From: G965220825 sp965220825
GTDB lineage: Bacteria; Pseudomonadota; Alphaproteobacteria; UBA828
Assembly: GCA_965220825.1 (NCBI GenBank)
Contig: OZ244839.1
Location: forward strand, 1,178,001 to 1,242,000
Direction: 5' to 3'
DNA: 64,000 bases
Positions 7,630 to 15,658 of the stretch are shown here, piece after piece. The notes beneath the pieces were generated by a model that was given only the letters and a program-made list of their open reading frames with translations, made no database searches and was not told the DNA's origin. Position numbers and translations under genes: made by a program. Position 1 is the first letter of the stretch. Every line of letters begins with the position of its first letter.

Positions 7630-8646
7630 TCAATTCAGGTGGTGGGCGATGAGCTCTTCGGCGATCTGGACGGCGTTGAGTGCCGCCCCCTTGCGCAGAT
7701 TGTCGGAAACGATCCAGAGGTTGAGACCGTGGGCAACGGTGGGATCGCGGCGGATGCGCGAAACGAACGTCTCGTCCTCGCCGGCGCAATCCACCGGAGT
7801 CGCGTAGCCGCCGGCCACCGGGCGGTCCATCACCGAGATTCCGGGCGCCTGGGTCAGGATGTCCCGCGCCTCCTCTTCGTCGAGCGGCTCGTGGAACTCC
7901 ACGTTCACCGCCTCGGCATGGCCCACGAAGGTCGGCACCCGCACGCAGGTGGCACTTACCAGAATGTCCGGAGCGAGGATCTTCTGCGTCTCCCGCACCA
8001 TCTTCGCCTCCTCCCCGGTGGAGCCGTCCCGGTGGAAGGAATCGATATGGGGCACCACGTTGAAGGCGATGGTCTTACCGAAAATCTGCGGCTCCTCCCG
8101 CGTGTTCATGTAGATCGCCCGCGTGTGGTCGAACAGCTCGTCCATCGCCTTCCTGCCGGCGCCCGAGGTGGACTGGTAGGTGGCGACCACGACGCGCTTT
8201 ATCCGGGCCCGGTCATGCAGGGGCTTGAGTGCCATCACCATCTGGATGGTGGAGCAATTGGGATTCGCCACGATGTTCCGCGCGCCATAACCGGCGATGG
8301 CCTCCGCATTCACCTCCGGCACGACGAGCGGCACGTCGTCGTCCATGCGGAACCGGGAGCTGTTGTCGATCACGACGCAGCCCGCCTCGGCGGCCCGCGG
8401 CGCATGAACCTTCGAGACCGCCGAACCGGGAGAGAACAGCGCCAGATGCACGCCCCGGAAGTCGAACTTGGCGAGATCGTCCACGCGGAGGGTCACGTCC
8501 TCTCCGTAGGAGACCTCCTTGCCGACCGAATCACGCGAGGCCAGCGCATAGACCTCGTCCGACGGAAAGGCGCGCTCGGCGAGGATGGAGAGGACCTGCC
8601 GCCCCACATTTCCCGTCGCGCCGGCGACGGCGACCCTGTAACCCAC
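7630..8646 (-). CDS. asd: Aspartate-semialdehyde dehydrogenase
   Basis: A 338-residue enzyme that reduces aspartyl-4-phosphate to aspartate semialdehyde with NADPH, at the branch to lysine/DAP, threonine and methionine. GATGNVG (residues 9-15) is the nucleotide-binding loop; the catalytic cysteine is Cys131 in NPNCSTIQ and the acid/base histidine is His243 in VGHAEAVN, with Arg237 nearby. The start is GTG at 8646 behind GGGAGGG. It is the last gene of a continuous minus-strand run from ffh, 20 bases after leuB, and is followed by a hairpin terminator inside a repeat. Confidence 0.97.
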   Translation of the reverse strand: MGYRVAVAGATGNVGRQVLSILAERAFPSDEVYALASRDSVGKEVSYGEDVTLRVDDLAKFDFRGVHLALFSPGSAVSKVHAPRAAEAGCVVIDNSSRFRMDDDVPLVVPEVNAEAIAGYGARNIVANPNCSTIQMVMALKPLHDRARIKRVVVATYQSTSGAGRKAMDELFDHTRAIYMNTREEPQIFGKTIAFNVVPHIDSFHRDGSTGEEAKMVRETQKILAPDILVSATCVRVPTFVGHAEAVNVEFHEPLDEEEARDILTQAPGISVMDRPVAGGYATPVDCAGEDETFVSRIRRDPTVAHGLNLWIVSDNLRKGAALNAVQIAEELIAHHLN

Positions 8647-8666
8647 GGCTCCGGCCCTCCCGGCGC

Positions 8667-9779
8667 TCAGGCGGCGCGCCTGTCCAACTCGGAGAGAACG
8701 GCATCCCCCATGGTCTCGGTGGAAACCTCGGTCTTGCCGTCCTGCATGATATCGGCCGTGCGCAGCCCGCGCGCCAGCACCGCCTCGACCGCACCGTCCA
8801 CCAGATCCGCATCCTCGGACCGGTCGAACGAGTAGCGCAGCGCCATGGAGAGGCTCAGCAAGGCCGCGATGGGATTGGCAAGCCCCCGCCCCGCAATATC
8901 CGGCGCGGAACCATGCACCGGCTCATAGAGAGCCTTGCGCCGCCCCTCGCCGTCCGCCGCACCGAGAGAAGCCGACGGCAGCATGCCAAGCGAGCCTGTG
9001 AGCATTGCCGCACAGTCGCTCAAGAGATCGCCGAAGAGGTTCCCGGTGACGATCACGTCGAACTGCTTGGGGCGGCGGACGAGCTGCATGGCGCAGTTGT
9101 CGGCATACATGTGGTCCAGCTCCACATCGGCGTAGTCCGCCGCATGGAGCGCCGTGACTTCGTCCCGCCAGAACTTGCCGGACTCCATCACATTCGCCTT
9201 CTCCACCGAGTGGACCCTGTTGCCCCGCTTGCGCGCGAGTTCGAAGGCGACGCGGCAGACCCGGTGTATCTCGGGCGTGGAATAGACCTCGGTGTCGAAG
9301 CCCCGCCGCGTGCCGTCGGGCAGCGTCTCGACGCCGCGCGGCTCACCGAAATAGATCCCGCCGGTCAGTTCGCGGACGATCATCAGGTCAAGCCCGGCGA
9401 CCACGTCCTCCTTCAGCGTCGATGCGCCCGCCAGTGCGTCGAACACCAGTGCGGGCCGCAGGTTGGCATAGAGGTCCATCTCCTTGCGGAGCTTGAGAAT
9501 CCCCATCTCGGGCCGGGCCTCCCGCGGCACTTCGTCCCACTGCGGCCCGCCCACGGCGCCGAACAGCACGGCGTCGGCCGCCAATGCCTCCTCGAGCGTC
9601 TCGTCCGTGAGCGGCGTGCCGTGCGCCTCGTAGGACGCGCCCCCCACCAGCCCTTCCCTCACCTCGAAGCCGAGGCTGCGACGGCTCCCGAGCCAGGCAA
9701 TCACGCGCCGGACCTCGGCCATCACTTCCGGTCCGATGCCGTCTCCCGGGAGAATCAGAACACGCCGGTTCGCGCCCAT
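8667..9779 (-). CDS. leuB: 3-isopropylmalate dehydrogenase
   Basis: A 370-residue NAD-dependent enzyme that oxidises and decarboxylates 3-isopropylmalate to 2-oxoisocaproate, the third step of leucine synthesis. Seen are LPGDGIGPEV at the N-terminus, the substrate loop RELTGGIYFG, the catalytic Tyr in DTEVYSTPEI, the Lys in SVEKANVMES and the Asp pair in DHMYADNCAMQLV plus the dinucleotide motif EPVHGSAPDIAGRG. The ATG at 9779 gives the normal family length; an in-frame start at 9815 would overlap leuD. It sits between leuD and asd. Confidence 0.97.
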   Translation of the reverse strand: MGANRRVLILPGDGIGPEVMAEVRRVIAWLGSRRSLGFEVREGLVGGASYEAHGTPLTDETLEEALAADAVLFGAVGGPQWDEVPREARPEMGILKLRKEMDLYANLRPALVFDALAGASTLKEDVVAGLDLMIVRELTGGIYFGEPRGVETLPDGTRRGFDTEVYSTPEIHRVCRVAFELARKRGNRVHSVEKANVMESGKFWRDEVTALHAADYADVELDHMYADNCAMQLVRRPKQFDVIVTGNLFGDLLSDCAAMLTGSLGMLPSASLGAADGEGRRKALYEPVHGSAPDIAGRGLANPIAALLSLSMALRYSFDRSEDADLVDGAVEAVLARGLRTADIMQDGKTEVSTETMGDAVLSELDRRAA

Positions 9780-9790
9780 GCGGCACCCGC

Positions 9791-10411
9791 TCAGCCGTTG
9801 CCGCCATAGAGCCACGGCAGCGCGGCTTTCTGCCGCGCCTCAAAGGTGTCGATCTCTCCCGCCTTCGCCATGGTGATGCCGATGTCGTCGAGCCCCTCCA
9901 GCAGCCGCTGCTTGCGAAAGGGTTCGATCTCGAAACCCACCGCTTCGCCGTTGGACCGCGTGATGGTCTGAGCCACGAGGTCCACGGTCATTTCGCAGGT
10001 CGCGGGATCGCCCGCATCCGCCATCAGGACGCCCACCTCGCTCTCGGGGAGCGCGATCAGGAGGATCCCGTTCTTGACGCAATTGTTGAAGAAGATGTCG
10101 GCAAAGCTCGGCGCAATCACGCAGCGGATGCCGAAATCCTCAAGCGCCCAGGGCGCGTGCTCCCGACTCGAGCCGCAGCCGAAATTCTCGCCGGTGACGA
10201 GGATGACCGCATCGCGGTAGGGCGCCCGGTTGAGGACGAAATCCGGAATTTCCCGATCTTCCATGTCGTAGCGAAAATCGTGAAACAGGCCCTTGCCTAG
10301 GCCTGTGCGCGTGATCGCCGTCAGATACTGCTTGGGGATGATCTGGTCAGTGTCCATGTTGATCGTGGGGAGCGCCGCCGCCGGCCCCGAGAGGGTGGTG
10401 AAGGAACGCAT
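9791..10411 (-). CDS. leuD: 3-isopropylmalate dehydratase small subunit
   Basis: A 206-residue small subunit that forms the swivelling domain of isopropylmalate isomerase together with LeuC. Seen are NMDTDQIIPKQYL near residue 18, GENFGCGSSREHAPWAL with the substrate-binding Ser/Arg, and FADIFFNNCVKNGIL. The ATG at 10411 is preceded by GGGAGAAAGACC. A longer frame to 10570 reads into leuC and is not credible. It lies 23 bases after leuC and 11 bases before leuB. Confidence 0.97.
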   Translation of the reverse strand: MRSFTTLSGPAAALPTINMDTDQIIPKQYLTAITRTGLGKGLFHDFRYDMEDREIPDFVLNRAPYRDAVILVTGENFGCGSSREHAPWALEDFGIRCVIAPSFADIFFNNCVKNGILLIALPESEVGVLMADAGDPATCEMTVDLVAQTITRSNGEAVGFEIEPFRKQRLLEGLDDIGITMAKAGEIDTFEARQKAALPWLYGGNG

Positions 10412-10434
10412 GGTCTTTCTCCCTCGCCGCGCGC

Positions 10435-11844
10435 TCAGGAGAGCAGGCCGCGGACATCCACGAAACGCCCGCTCACAGCCGCCGCCGCCGCCATGGCGGG
10501 GCTCACGAGATGGGTCCGCCCGCCGCGGCCCTGGCGGCCCTTGAAATTGCGGTTGGAGGTGGAGGCGCAACGCTCGCCCGGCTCGAGCTTGTCGTCATTC
10601 ATGGCGATGCACATGGAACAGCCCGGCTCCCGCCACTCGAAGCCCGCTTCGAGGAAGATGCGGTCGAGCCCCTCCTCCTCCGCCCGGCGCTTCACGAGAC
10701 CGGAGCCCGGCACCACCATGGCGCCCACATGCGCCGGCACCTTGCGCCCTTTGGCGACGGCGGCGGCGGCGCGGAGATCCTCGATGCGGCCGTTGGTGCA
10801 GGAGCCGATGAACACCCGATCCACGGTAACGCCCTCGATAGGGGCTCCGGGCTCGAGCGCCATATAGTCCAGGGCCTGAGCGATCGCTTCGCGGCGCTTC
10901 TCGTCCGGCGCCTCCGCCGGATCCGGCGTACGGCCCGAGATGGGGATCACATCTTCGGGGCTGGTGCCCCAGGTGATCTGCGGGGCGATGCCCGCCGCAT
11001 CCAGCGAGGCCTCCCGATCATAGGTTGCGCCCTCGTCGGAGGGGAGCGTCTTCCAGTAGGCGACGGCACGGTCCCACGCGTCGCCGGAAGGCGCCATGGG
11101 GCGGCCCTTCAGATAGGCGAAGGTCGTTTCGTCCGGTGCGATCAGCCCGGCCCGCGCACCGCCTTCGATGGTCATGTTGCAGACCGTCATCCGGCCTTCC
11201 ATCGAGAGCGCCCGGATGGCGGGGCCCACATATTCCACCACATGGCCGGTGCCGCCCGCCGTCCCGATAACGCCGATGATGGCGAGGATCATGTCCTTGG
11301 CCGTGACGCCGGGAGGCAAGTCCCCTTCCACCGCGATGCGCATGTTGGCCGGGCGCTTCTGGCTCAGTGTCTGGGTCGCCAGCACATGCTCCACTTCGCT
11401 GGAGCCGATGCCGAAGGCGAGGCACCCGAAGGCGCCATGGGTCGCGGTGTGGCTGTCGCCGCAGACCAGCGTCGCACCCGGCTGGGTCATCCCCTGCTCC
11501 GGGCCGATGATGTGGACGATGCCCTGACGCCGGTCGGCCAGCGGGATGAGCGGCACGCCGAAGCGTCCGCAATTGTCGATCAACGCCTCCACCTGGGCCC
11601 GGGCCAGAGGGTCCTCGATCCCGGCGGCGCGGTTTCGGGTCGGGATCGCGTGGTCGGGCACGGCGAGCGTCGCGTCGGGCCGGCGCACGGCGCGGCCGTC
11701 TTCGGCCATGCGCTCGAAGCCGATCCAGCTCGTCACCTCGTGAACCAGATGCTTGTCGATATAGATCAGCGCCGTGCCGTCGCCGTTCTCGGCCACCACA
11801 TGGCTTTCCCAAATCTTGTCGAACAGGGTCCTGGGAGCGGTCAT
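10435..11844 (-). CDS. leuC: 3-isopropylmalate dehydratase large subunit
   Basis: A 469-residue aconitase-family subunit binding a 4Fe-4S cluster; with LeuD it isomerises 2- to 3-isopropylmalate. Cluster cysteines are visible in FIGSCTNGRIEDL and GCSMCIAMNDD, and VCGDSHTATHGAFG is the family motif in the first third. The ATG at 11844 follows GGAGGGAAAGCC. The gene follows rplS by 51 bases, so leucine genes are appended to the ribosomal/SRP run. No leader peptide rich in leucine codons was seen in this gap. Confidence 0.97.
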   Translation of the reverse strand: MTAPRTLFDKIWESHVVAENGDGTALIYIDKHLVHEVTSWIGFERMAEDGRAVRRPDATLAVPDHAIPTRNRAAGIEDPLARAQVEALIDNCGRFGVPLIPLADRRQGIVHIIGPEQGMTQPGATLVCGDSHTATHGAFGCLAFGIGSSEVEHVLATQTLSQKRPANMRIAVEGDLPPGVTAKDMILAIIGVIGTAGGTGHVVEYVGPAIRALSMEGRMTVCNMTIEGGARAGLIAPDETTFAYLKGRPMAPSGDAWDRAVAYWKTLPSDEGATYDREASLDAAGIAPQITWGTSPEDVIPISGRTPDPAEAPDEKRREAIAQALDYMALEPGAPIEGVTVDRVFIGSCTNGRIEDLRAAAAVAKGRKVPAHVGAMVVPGSGLVKRRAEEEGLDRIFLEAGFEWREPGCSMCIAMNDDKLEPGERCASTSNRNFKGRQGRGGRTHLVSPAMAAAAAVSGRFVDVRGLLS

Positions 11845-11895
11845 GGCTTTCCCTCCGGGGCCGACGGAATATGGTCGCCGCAAACCGGCGGGGCG

Positions 11896-12315
11896 TTACT
11901 CGGGGCTCCCGCTCTCGGGTTCGTTCTTCCTGGCCGCGGTCTTCCCGGCGCCGCGGGCGTCGCGCCTCTCGGCGATGCGCGCCGCCTTGCCGCGCCGGCC
12001 TCGGAGGTAATAGAGCTTGGCGCGGCGCACGCGGCCCCGCTTCATGACCTCGATCTTCGCAATGCGCGGCGAGAAAAGCGGGAAAACGCGCTCGACCCCT
12101 TCGCCGTAGGAGATCTTCCGCACGGTGAACGACGAGTTCACGCTGCGGTTGCGCCGCGCGATGCAGACCCCTTCGAATACCTGGATGCGCTCCCTGGAGC
12201 CCTCCACCACCTTGACGTGGACGCGCAGGGTGTCGCCCGGTCCGAAGGTGGGAACTTCGCGCTCCTTTTCGAGCGCCTCCACCGCTTCGGCATTCAACAT
12301 CTCGATCGCATTCAT
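11896..12315 (-). CDS. rplS: 50S ribosomal protein L19
   Basis: A 139-residue L19, at the 30S-50S interface of the ribosome. The core runs from FGPGDTLRVHVKVVEGSRER to RAKLYYLRGRRGKAARI, covering the family's usual 115 residues; the last 25 residues are a charged tail (GKTAARKNEPESGSPE), common in alphaproteobacteria. The ATG at 12315 follows a GAGGGTGAAGCG site. It lies directly downstream of trmD, the usual rpsP-rimM-trmD-rplS order. Confidence 0.98.
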   Translation of the reverse strand: MNAIEMLNAEAVEALEKEREVPTFGPGDTLRVHVKVVEGSRERIQVFEGVCIARRNRSVNSSFTVRKISYGEGVERVFPLFSPRIAKIEVMKRGRVRRAKLYYLRGRRGKAARIAERRDARGAGKTAARKNEPESGSPE

Positions 12316-12333
12316 CGCTTCACCCTCGCAGTC

Positions 12334-13065
12334 TTACGGTCGCCGCGGGCGGCGGCGGGTCCACAGATCGGCACGTCTCGCTTCGGTCACCCGCTCCGCC
12401 TGGGCACGGCGCCAGGCACCGATCGCCGCATGGTCGCCGGAGAGCAGAACCTCGGGCACGGCACGGCCCTCGAACAGCCGCGGGCGGGTATATTGGGGAT
12501 ATTCCAACAGATCTTCCTCGAAGCTCTCCTCGACCAGCGATTCCTCCCGCCCCACGACGCCCGGCTGGAGGCGCACACAGGCGTCGATCACCGCCATGGC
12601 CGGAATCTCGCCGCCGGAGAGTATGTAATCGCCGATGCTGAGCTCGGCGATGCCGCGGCTTTCCAGAACCCGTTCATCCACACCCTCGAACCGGCCGCAG
12701 ATCAGCATCACGCCGGAGCCGGCAGCGGCTTCCCTCACCCAGTCCTGCGTCAGCGGCTCCCCGCGCGGCGACAGGAACACCCGCCGCAGGTCCGGGCGTT
12801 TTGCACCGGCCCAATCCACGGCCGCGGCCAGCACGTCCGGGCGCATGACCATGCCCGGCCCGCCCCCGAACGGCTGATCGTCGACGGACCCCCGTTTATC
12901 GCGTGCAAACGCGCGAATGTCCACCGTTTCCAGACGCCAGAGACCGGAATCCAGCGCGCGGCCGGCGAGCGAGGCGTTGAGTGGGCCCGGGAACAGCGCA
13001 GGATACAGCGTGAGAACCTGTGCATGCCAGGGGAGCGCCCGCTCGCCGTGTCGCGTCTTCGTCAC
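12334..13065 (-). CDS. trmD: tRNA (guanine-37-N1)-methyltransferase
   Basis: A 243-residue SPOUT methyltransferase making m1G37 in tRNAs with G36, which prevents +1 frameshifting. The trefoil-knot SAM site is visible in GGGPGMVMRPDV and in SIGDYILSGGEIPAMAVIDA, and PQYTRPRLFEGRAVPEVLLSGDHAAI is diagnostic. The start is a GTG at 13065 that overlaps the rimM stop as GTGA, indicating translational coupling. It ends 18 bases before rplS. Confidence 0.97.
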   Translation of the reverse strand: MTKTRHGERALPWHAQVLTLYPALFPGPLNASLAGRALDSGLWRLETVDIRAFARDKRGSVDDQPFGGGPGMVMRPDVLAAAVDWAGAKRPDLRRVFLSPRGEPLTQDWVREAAAGSGVMLICGRFEGVDERVLESRGIAELSIGDYILSGGEIPAMAVIDACVRLQPGVVGREESLVEESFEEDLLEYPQYTRPRLFEGRAVPEVLLSGDHAAIGAWRRAQAERVTEARRADLWTRRRPRRP

Positions 13066-13673
13066 CTGTCCTGCCCCCTCGGCGGCCCGAAGGCGCGAAG
13101 CGAACGTGCGGCCACCACCATGCGTCCCGCCGCCAGATCCACCGTCGGCACATGTTCGCGGGTGAAGGGAAGGAGGACGGACGGCGCGCTGGGACGCTCG
13201 ACCTCCACGATATCGCCCGCGCCGTGGTCGTGAACGGCCGAAACGCGGCCGCAGGGCGCACCGTCCTCCGTCTCGACGCGCAAGCCGATCAGATCGGCGT
13301 GGTAATACTCCTCCTCGCCCGTTGGCGGCAGCGTTTCGCGGTCCACATAGAGTGCCGTACCCGCAAGCGCTTCGGCGGCGTCGCGGTCCGCGACGCCCTC
13401 GATACGGGCAAGCAGCGCACCCTTCGCCCGGCCGGTGACCGCCAGGCGGAAGCGGCGCGCGCGCGAATCATGCAGCGCGCCATAGGAGGCGAGAGCGGCG
13501 GGCTCCGTCGTGTAACTCGCGATTCGCACAATCCCGCGAACGCCATGGGCGCCCAGGATGCGGCCCAGGCAGATACCCTTGTCGGGGGGGTCGCGAGGCG
13601 CGCGCTCCGGGCCGGCCGCGCTGGCAGCCGGGCCCGCGGCCTCAGGCCTCGGCCTCGGCTTCTCCGCCGCCAT
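13062..13673 (-). CDS. rimM: Ribosome maturation factor RimM
   Basis: A 203-residue 30S maturation factor that binds S19. The N-terminal domain begins at LGRILGAHGVRGIVRIASYT and the PRC-barrel domain contains EYYHADLIGLRVETEDG and DIVEVERP. The only usable start in the frame is the ATG at 13673, which lies inside the 3' end of rpsP, so the genes overlap by 32 bases and RimM carries a low-complexity Pro/Ala/Arg extension of about 30 residues before its first strand. The stop overlaps trmD by GTGA. Confidence 0.93.
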   Translation of the reverse strand: MAAEKPRPRPEAAGPAASAAGPERAPRDPPDKGICLGRILGAHGVRGIVRIASYTTEPAALASYGALHDSRARRFRLAVTGRAKGALLARIEGVADRDAAEALAGTALYVDRETLPPTGEEEYYHADLIGLRVETEDGAPCGRVSAVHDHGAGDIVEVERPSAPSVLLPFTREHVPTVDLAAGRMVVAARSLRAFGPPRGQDR

Positions 13674-14046
13674 CGGCGCCGCTCTCGCCTTCGGACGAGG
13701 CCTTCGCCTCGGCCTTCTCGGCGCGCGCGGCCGCGCGTTCCTGCGCCCGCGCGCCGGGCTTGCCCTTGATGGGATTGTTGCGCCGCGGCGGCATCGCGAT
13801 GATTTCCGCCTCGCCGAGGAAGCGCGCGACGCGCTCCGAAGGCCGGGCGCCAACGCCGAGCCAGTGGCGGATACGCTCGGTGTTGAGCCTCACGCGCTCC
13901 GGATGGTCCTTGGGCAACAGGGGGTCATAGGTGCCGACCCGCTCCAGGAAGCGGCCGTCGCGCGGGCTGCGGCTGTCGGCCACGACGAGGCGGTAGAACG
14001 GTCGTTTTCTGGCGCCCGCGCGCGACAAGCGAATTTTCAATGACAT
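13642..14046 (-). CDS. rpsP: 30S ribosomal protein S16
   Basis: A 134-residue S16. The conserved core is residues 1-80 (MSLKIRLSRAG, RPFYRLVVADSRSPRDGRFLE, GTYDPLLPKD). The last 45 residues form an Ala/Glu/Lys-rich acidic tail, typical for alphaproteobacterial S16, whose coding DNA overlaps the rimM start. The gene starts 20 bases after ffh. Confidence 0.97.
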   Translation of the reverse strand: MSLKIRLSRAGARKRPFYRLVVADSRSPRDGRFLERVGTYDPLLPKDHPERVRLNTERIRHWLGVGARPSERVARFLGEAEIIAMPPRRNNPIKGKPGARAQERAAARAEKAEAKASSEGESGADGGGEAEAEA

Positions 14047-14065
14047 GCCGGTTTCGCTCTCCTCG

Positions 14066-15421
14066 TCAGTGCGGCGGCATGAGACCCGGCATCCCGGCCC
14101 GCATGAGGCCCTTCTCGCCGAGCCTGCCGGCCCGTTTCATCATCATGTTCATCTGCTTCACCTGCTTGAGCAGGCGGTTCACGTCCTGCACGGCGGTGCC
14201 CGAACCGCGGGCGATACGCCGTTTGCGCGAACTGTTCAAGAGCTTGGGGTTGCGACGCTCCGCGGGCGTCATGGAGCTGATGATCGCCTGGCTGCGGTCC
14301 AGCACCTTCGGGTCGACATTGGCGTTTGCGAGTTGGCGCTTGACCTTGCCGACTCCCGGCAGCATGCCCATCAGACCCTCCATGCCCCCCATGCGGCGCA
14401 TCTGACCGATCTGCTTGGAGAGGTCGTCGAGGTCGAACCTGCCCTTGCCAATCTTGCGGGTGAGCGCCTCCGCCTCGTCCCGGTCGATCGCCTCCTGTGC
14501 CTTCTCCACCAGGGAAACCACATCTCCCATGCCGAGAATGCGGGACGCAATGCGATCCGGATGCAGGGGCTCGATCGCCTCCAGCTTTTCGCCGACGCCG
14601 ATGAGCTTGATGGGACAGCCCGTGACGGCCCGCATGCTGAGCGCGGCACCGCCGCGGCCGTCGCCATCCACGCGGGTCAGGGCGATCCCCGTGAGCCCCA
14701 CGCTTTGGTTGAAGGCGCGGGCCACGGTCACAGCGTCCTGACCGGTGAGGGCATCGGCCACCAGCAGGGTTTCCGCCGGCTTCGCCGCATCGCGGACCGC
14801 GGTGCATTCCGCCATCAACGCGTCGTCCACATGGAGGCGTCCGGCCGTATCCAGCAGGACCACGTCGTGACTCTCGAGGGCTGCGGTCTTCATCGCGCGC
14901 TTCGCAATGGCAACGGCGCCCTGGCCTTCCACCACGGGAAGCACGGCAACGCCCGCCTGCTGCCCCAGCACCGCAAGCTGTTCCATGGCGGCGGGGCGGC
15001 GGGTATCGAGGGAGGCCAGCATCACCCGCTGCTTGCGGGTGCGACTCAGATAGAGGCCGAGCTTCGCAGTGGTGGTGGTCTTGCCGGAACCTTGCAGGCC
15101 CACCATGAGAATCGCCGCGGGCGGCGCCGCGGCCGCGATATCGATCTCGGCGACCTCGCCGCCCAGCAATTCCACCAGATGATCGTGGACGATCTTGACG
15201 ATCTGCTGGCCGGGCGCGACGCTCTTTACCACCGTCGCGCCGACCGCCTTCTGCGAGACCGCCGCGACGAACTCCTTGACCACGGGTAGCGCGACATCGG
15301 CTTCGAGCAGCGCAATCCGCACATCGCGCATCGCCGCCGCCACGTCCGCCTCGCTCAGCGCGCCGCGGCTCGTAAGCTTTTCGAAAGCCCCGCTAAGCCT
15401 TGTGGATAGACTGTCGAACAC
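14066..15421 (-). CDS. ffh: Signal recognition particle protein Ffh
   Basis: A 451-residue SRP54 GTPase that targets membrane proteins to FtsY/SecYEG. An N-domain (residues 1-85) is followed by the G-domain with P-loop LQGSGKTTTTAKL near 109-121, DTAGRLHVDD and TRVDGDGRGG, and a Met-rich M-domain ending in LMRAGMPGLMPPH. I set the start at GTG 15421 (FDSLSTRLSGAF follows), which gives the family length. Only a weak purine-rich stretch precedes it. A very long frame continuing upstream to 17686 is antisense to the fadJ-like gene and is not coding. Ffh heads the operon to asd. Confidence 0.95.
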   Translation of the reverse strand: MFDSLSTRLSGAFEKLTSRGALSEADVAAAMRDVRIALLEADVALPVVKEFVAAVSQKAVGATVVKSVAPGQQIVKIVHDHLVELLGGEVAEIDIAAAAPPAAILMVGLQGSGKTTTTAKLGLYLSRTRKQRVMLASLDTRRPAAMEQLAVLGQQAGVAVLPVVEGQGAVAIAKRAMKTAALESHDVVLLDTAGRLHVDDALMAECTAVRDAAKPAETLLVADALTGQDAVTVARAFNQSVGLTGIALTRVDGDGRGGAALSMRAVTGCPIKLIGVGEKLEAIEPLHPDRIASRILGMGDVVSLVEKAQEAIDRDEAEALTRKIGKGRFDLDDLSKQIGQMRRMGGMEGLMGMLPGVGKVKRQLANANVDPKVLDRSQAIISSMTPAERRNPKLLNSSRKRRIARGSGTAVQDVNRLLKQVKQMNMMMKRAGRLGEKGLMRAGMPGLMPPH

Positions 15422-15658
15422 CCGCCCGTCTCGCCGCGGCACAAATTGCGCGGGCGCACACCCGGCGCCCACGTCCAACGCCCACCGCTTACACGCGCCC
15501 GCAGCCGCCGTCAAGATTCCGTCCTCCTGCACGCCCTCGCAACGGACAGGCCGCAGCGCGGAGACAGCGCGGGCTGCGGGCCTCCGGGCGGGACTTTCCG
15601 TGCGGGGCGCTTGGAGTAGGATCGGCCCGGCCTGGACGGTGACGAGCGGGAGCGGCGG

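Noticed and set aside
10510..13233. A 907-codon plus-strand open frame over leuC, rplS and trmD
   Set aside because: Antisense to four conserved genes, His/Arg/Gly-rich composition, no domain signal.
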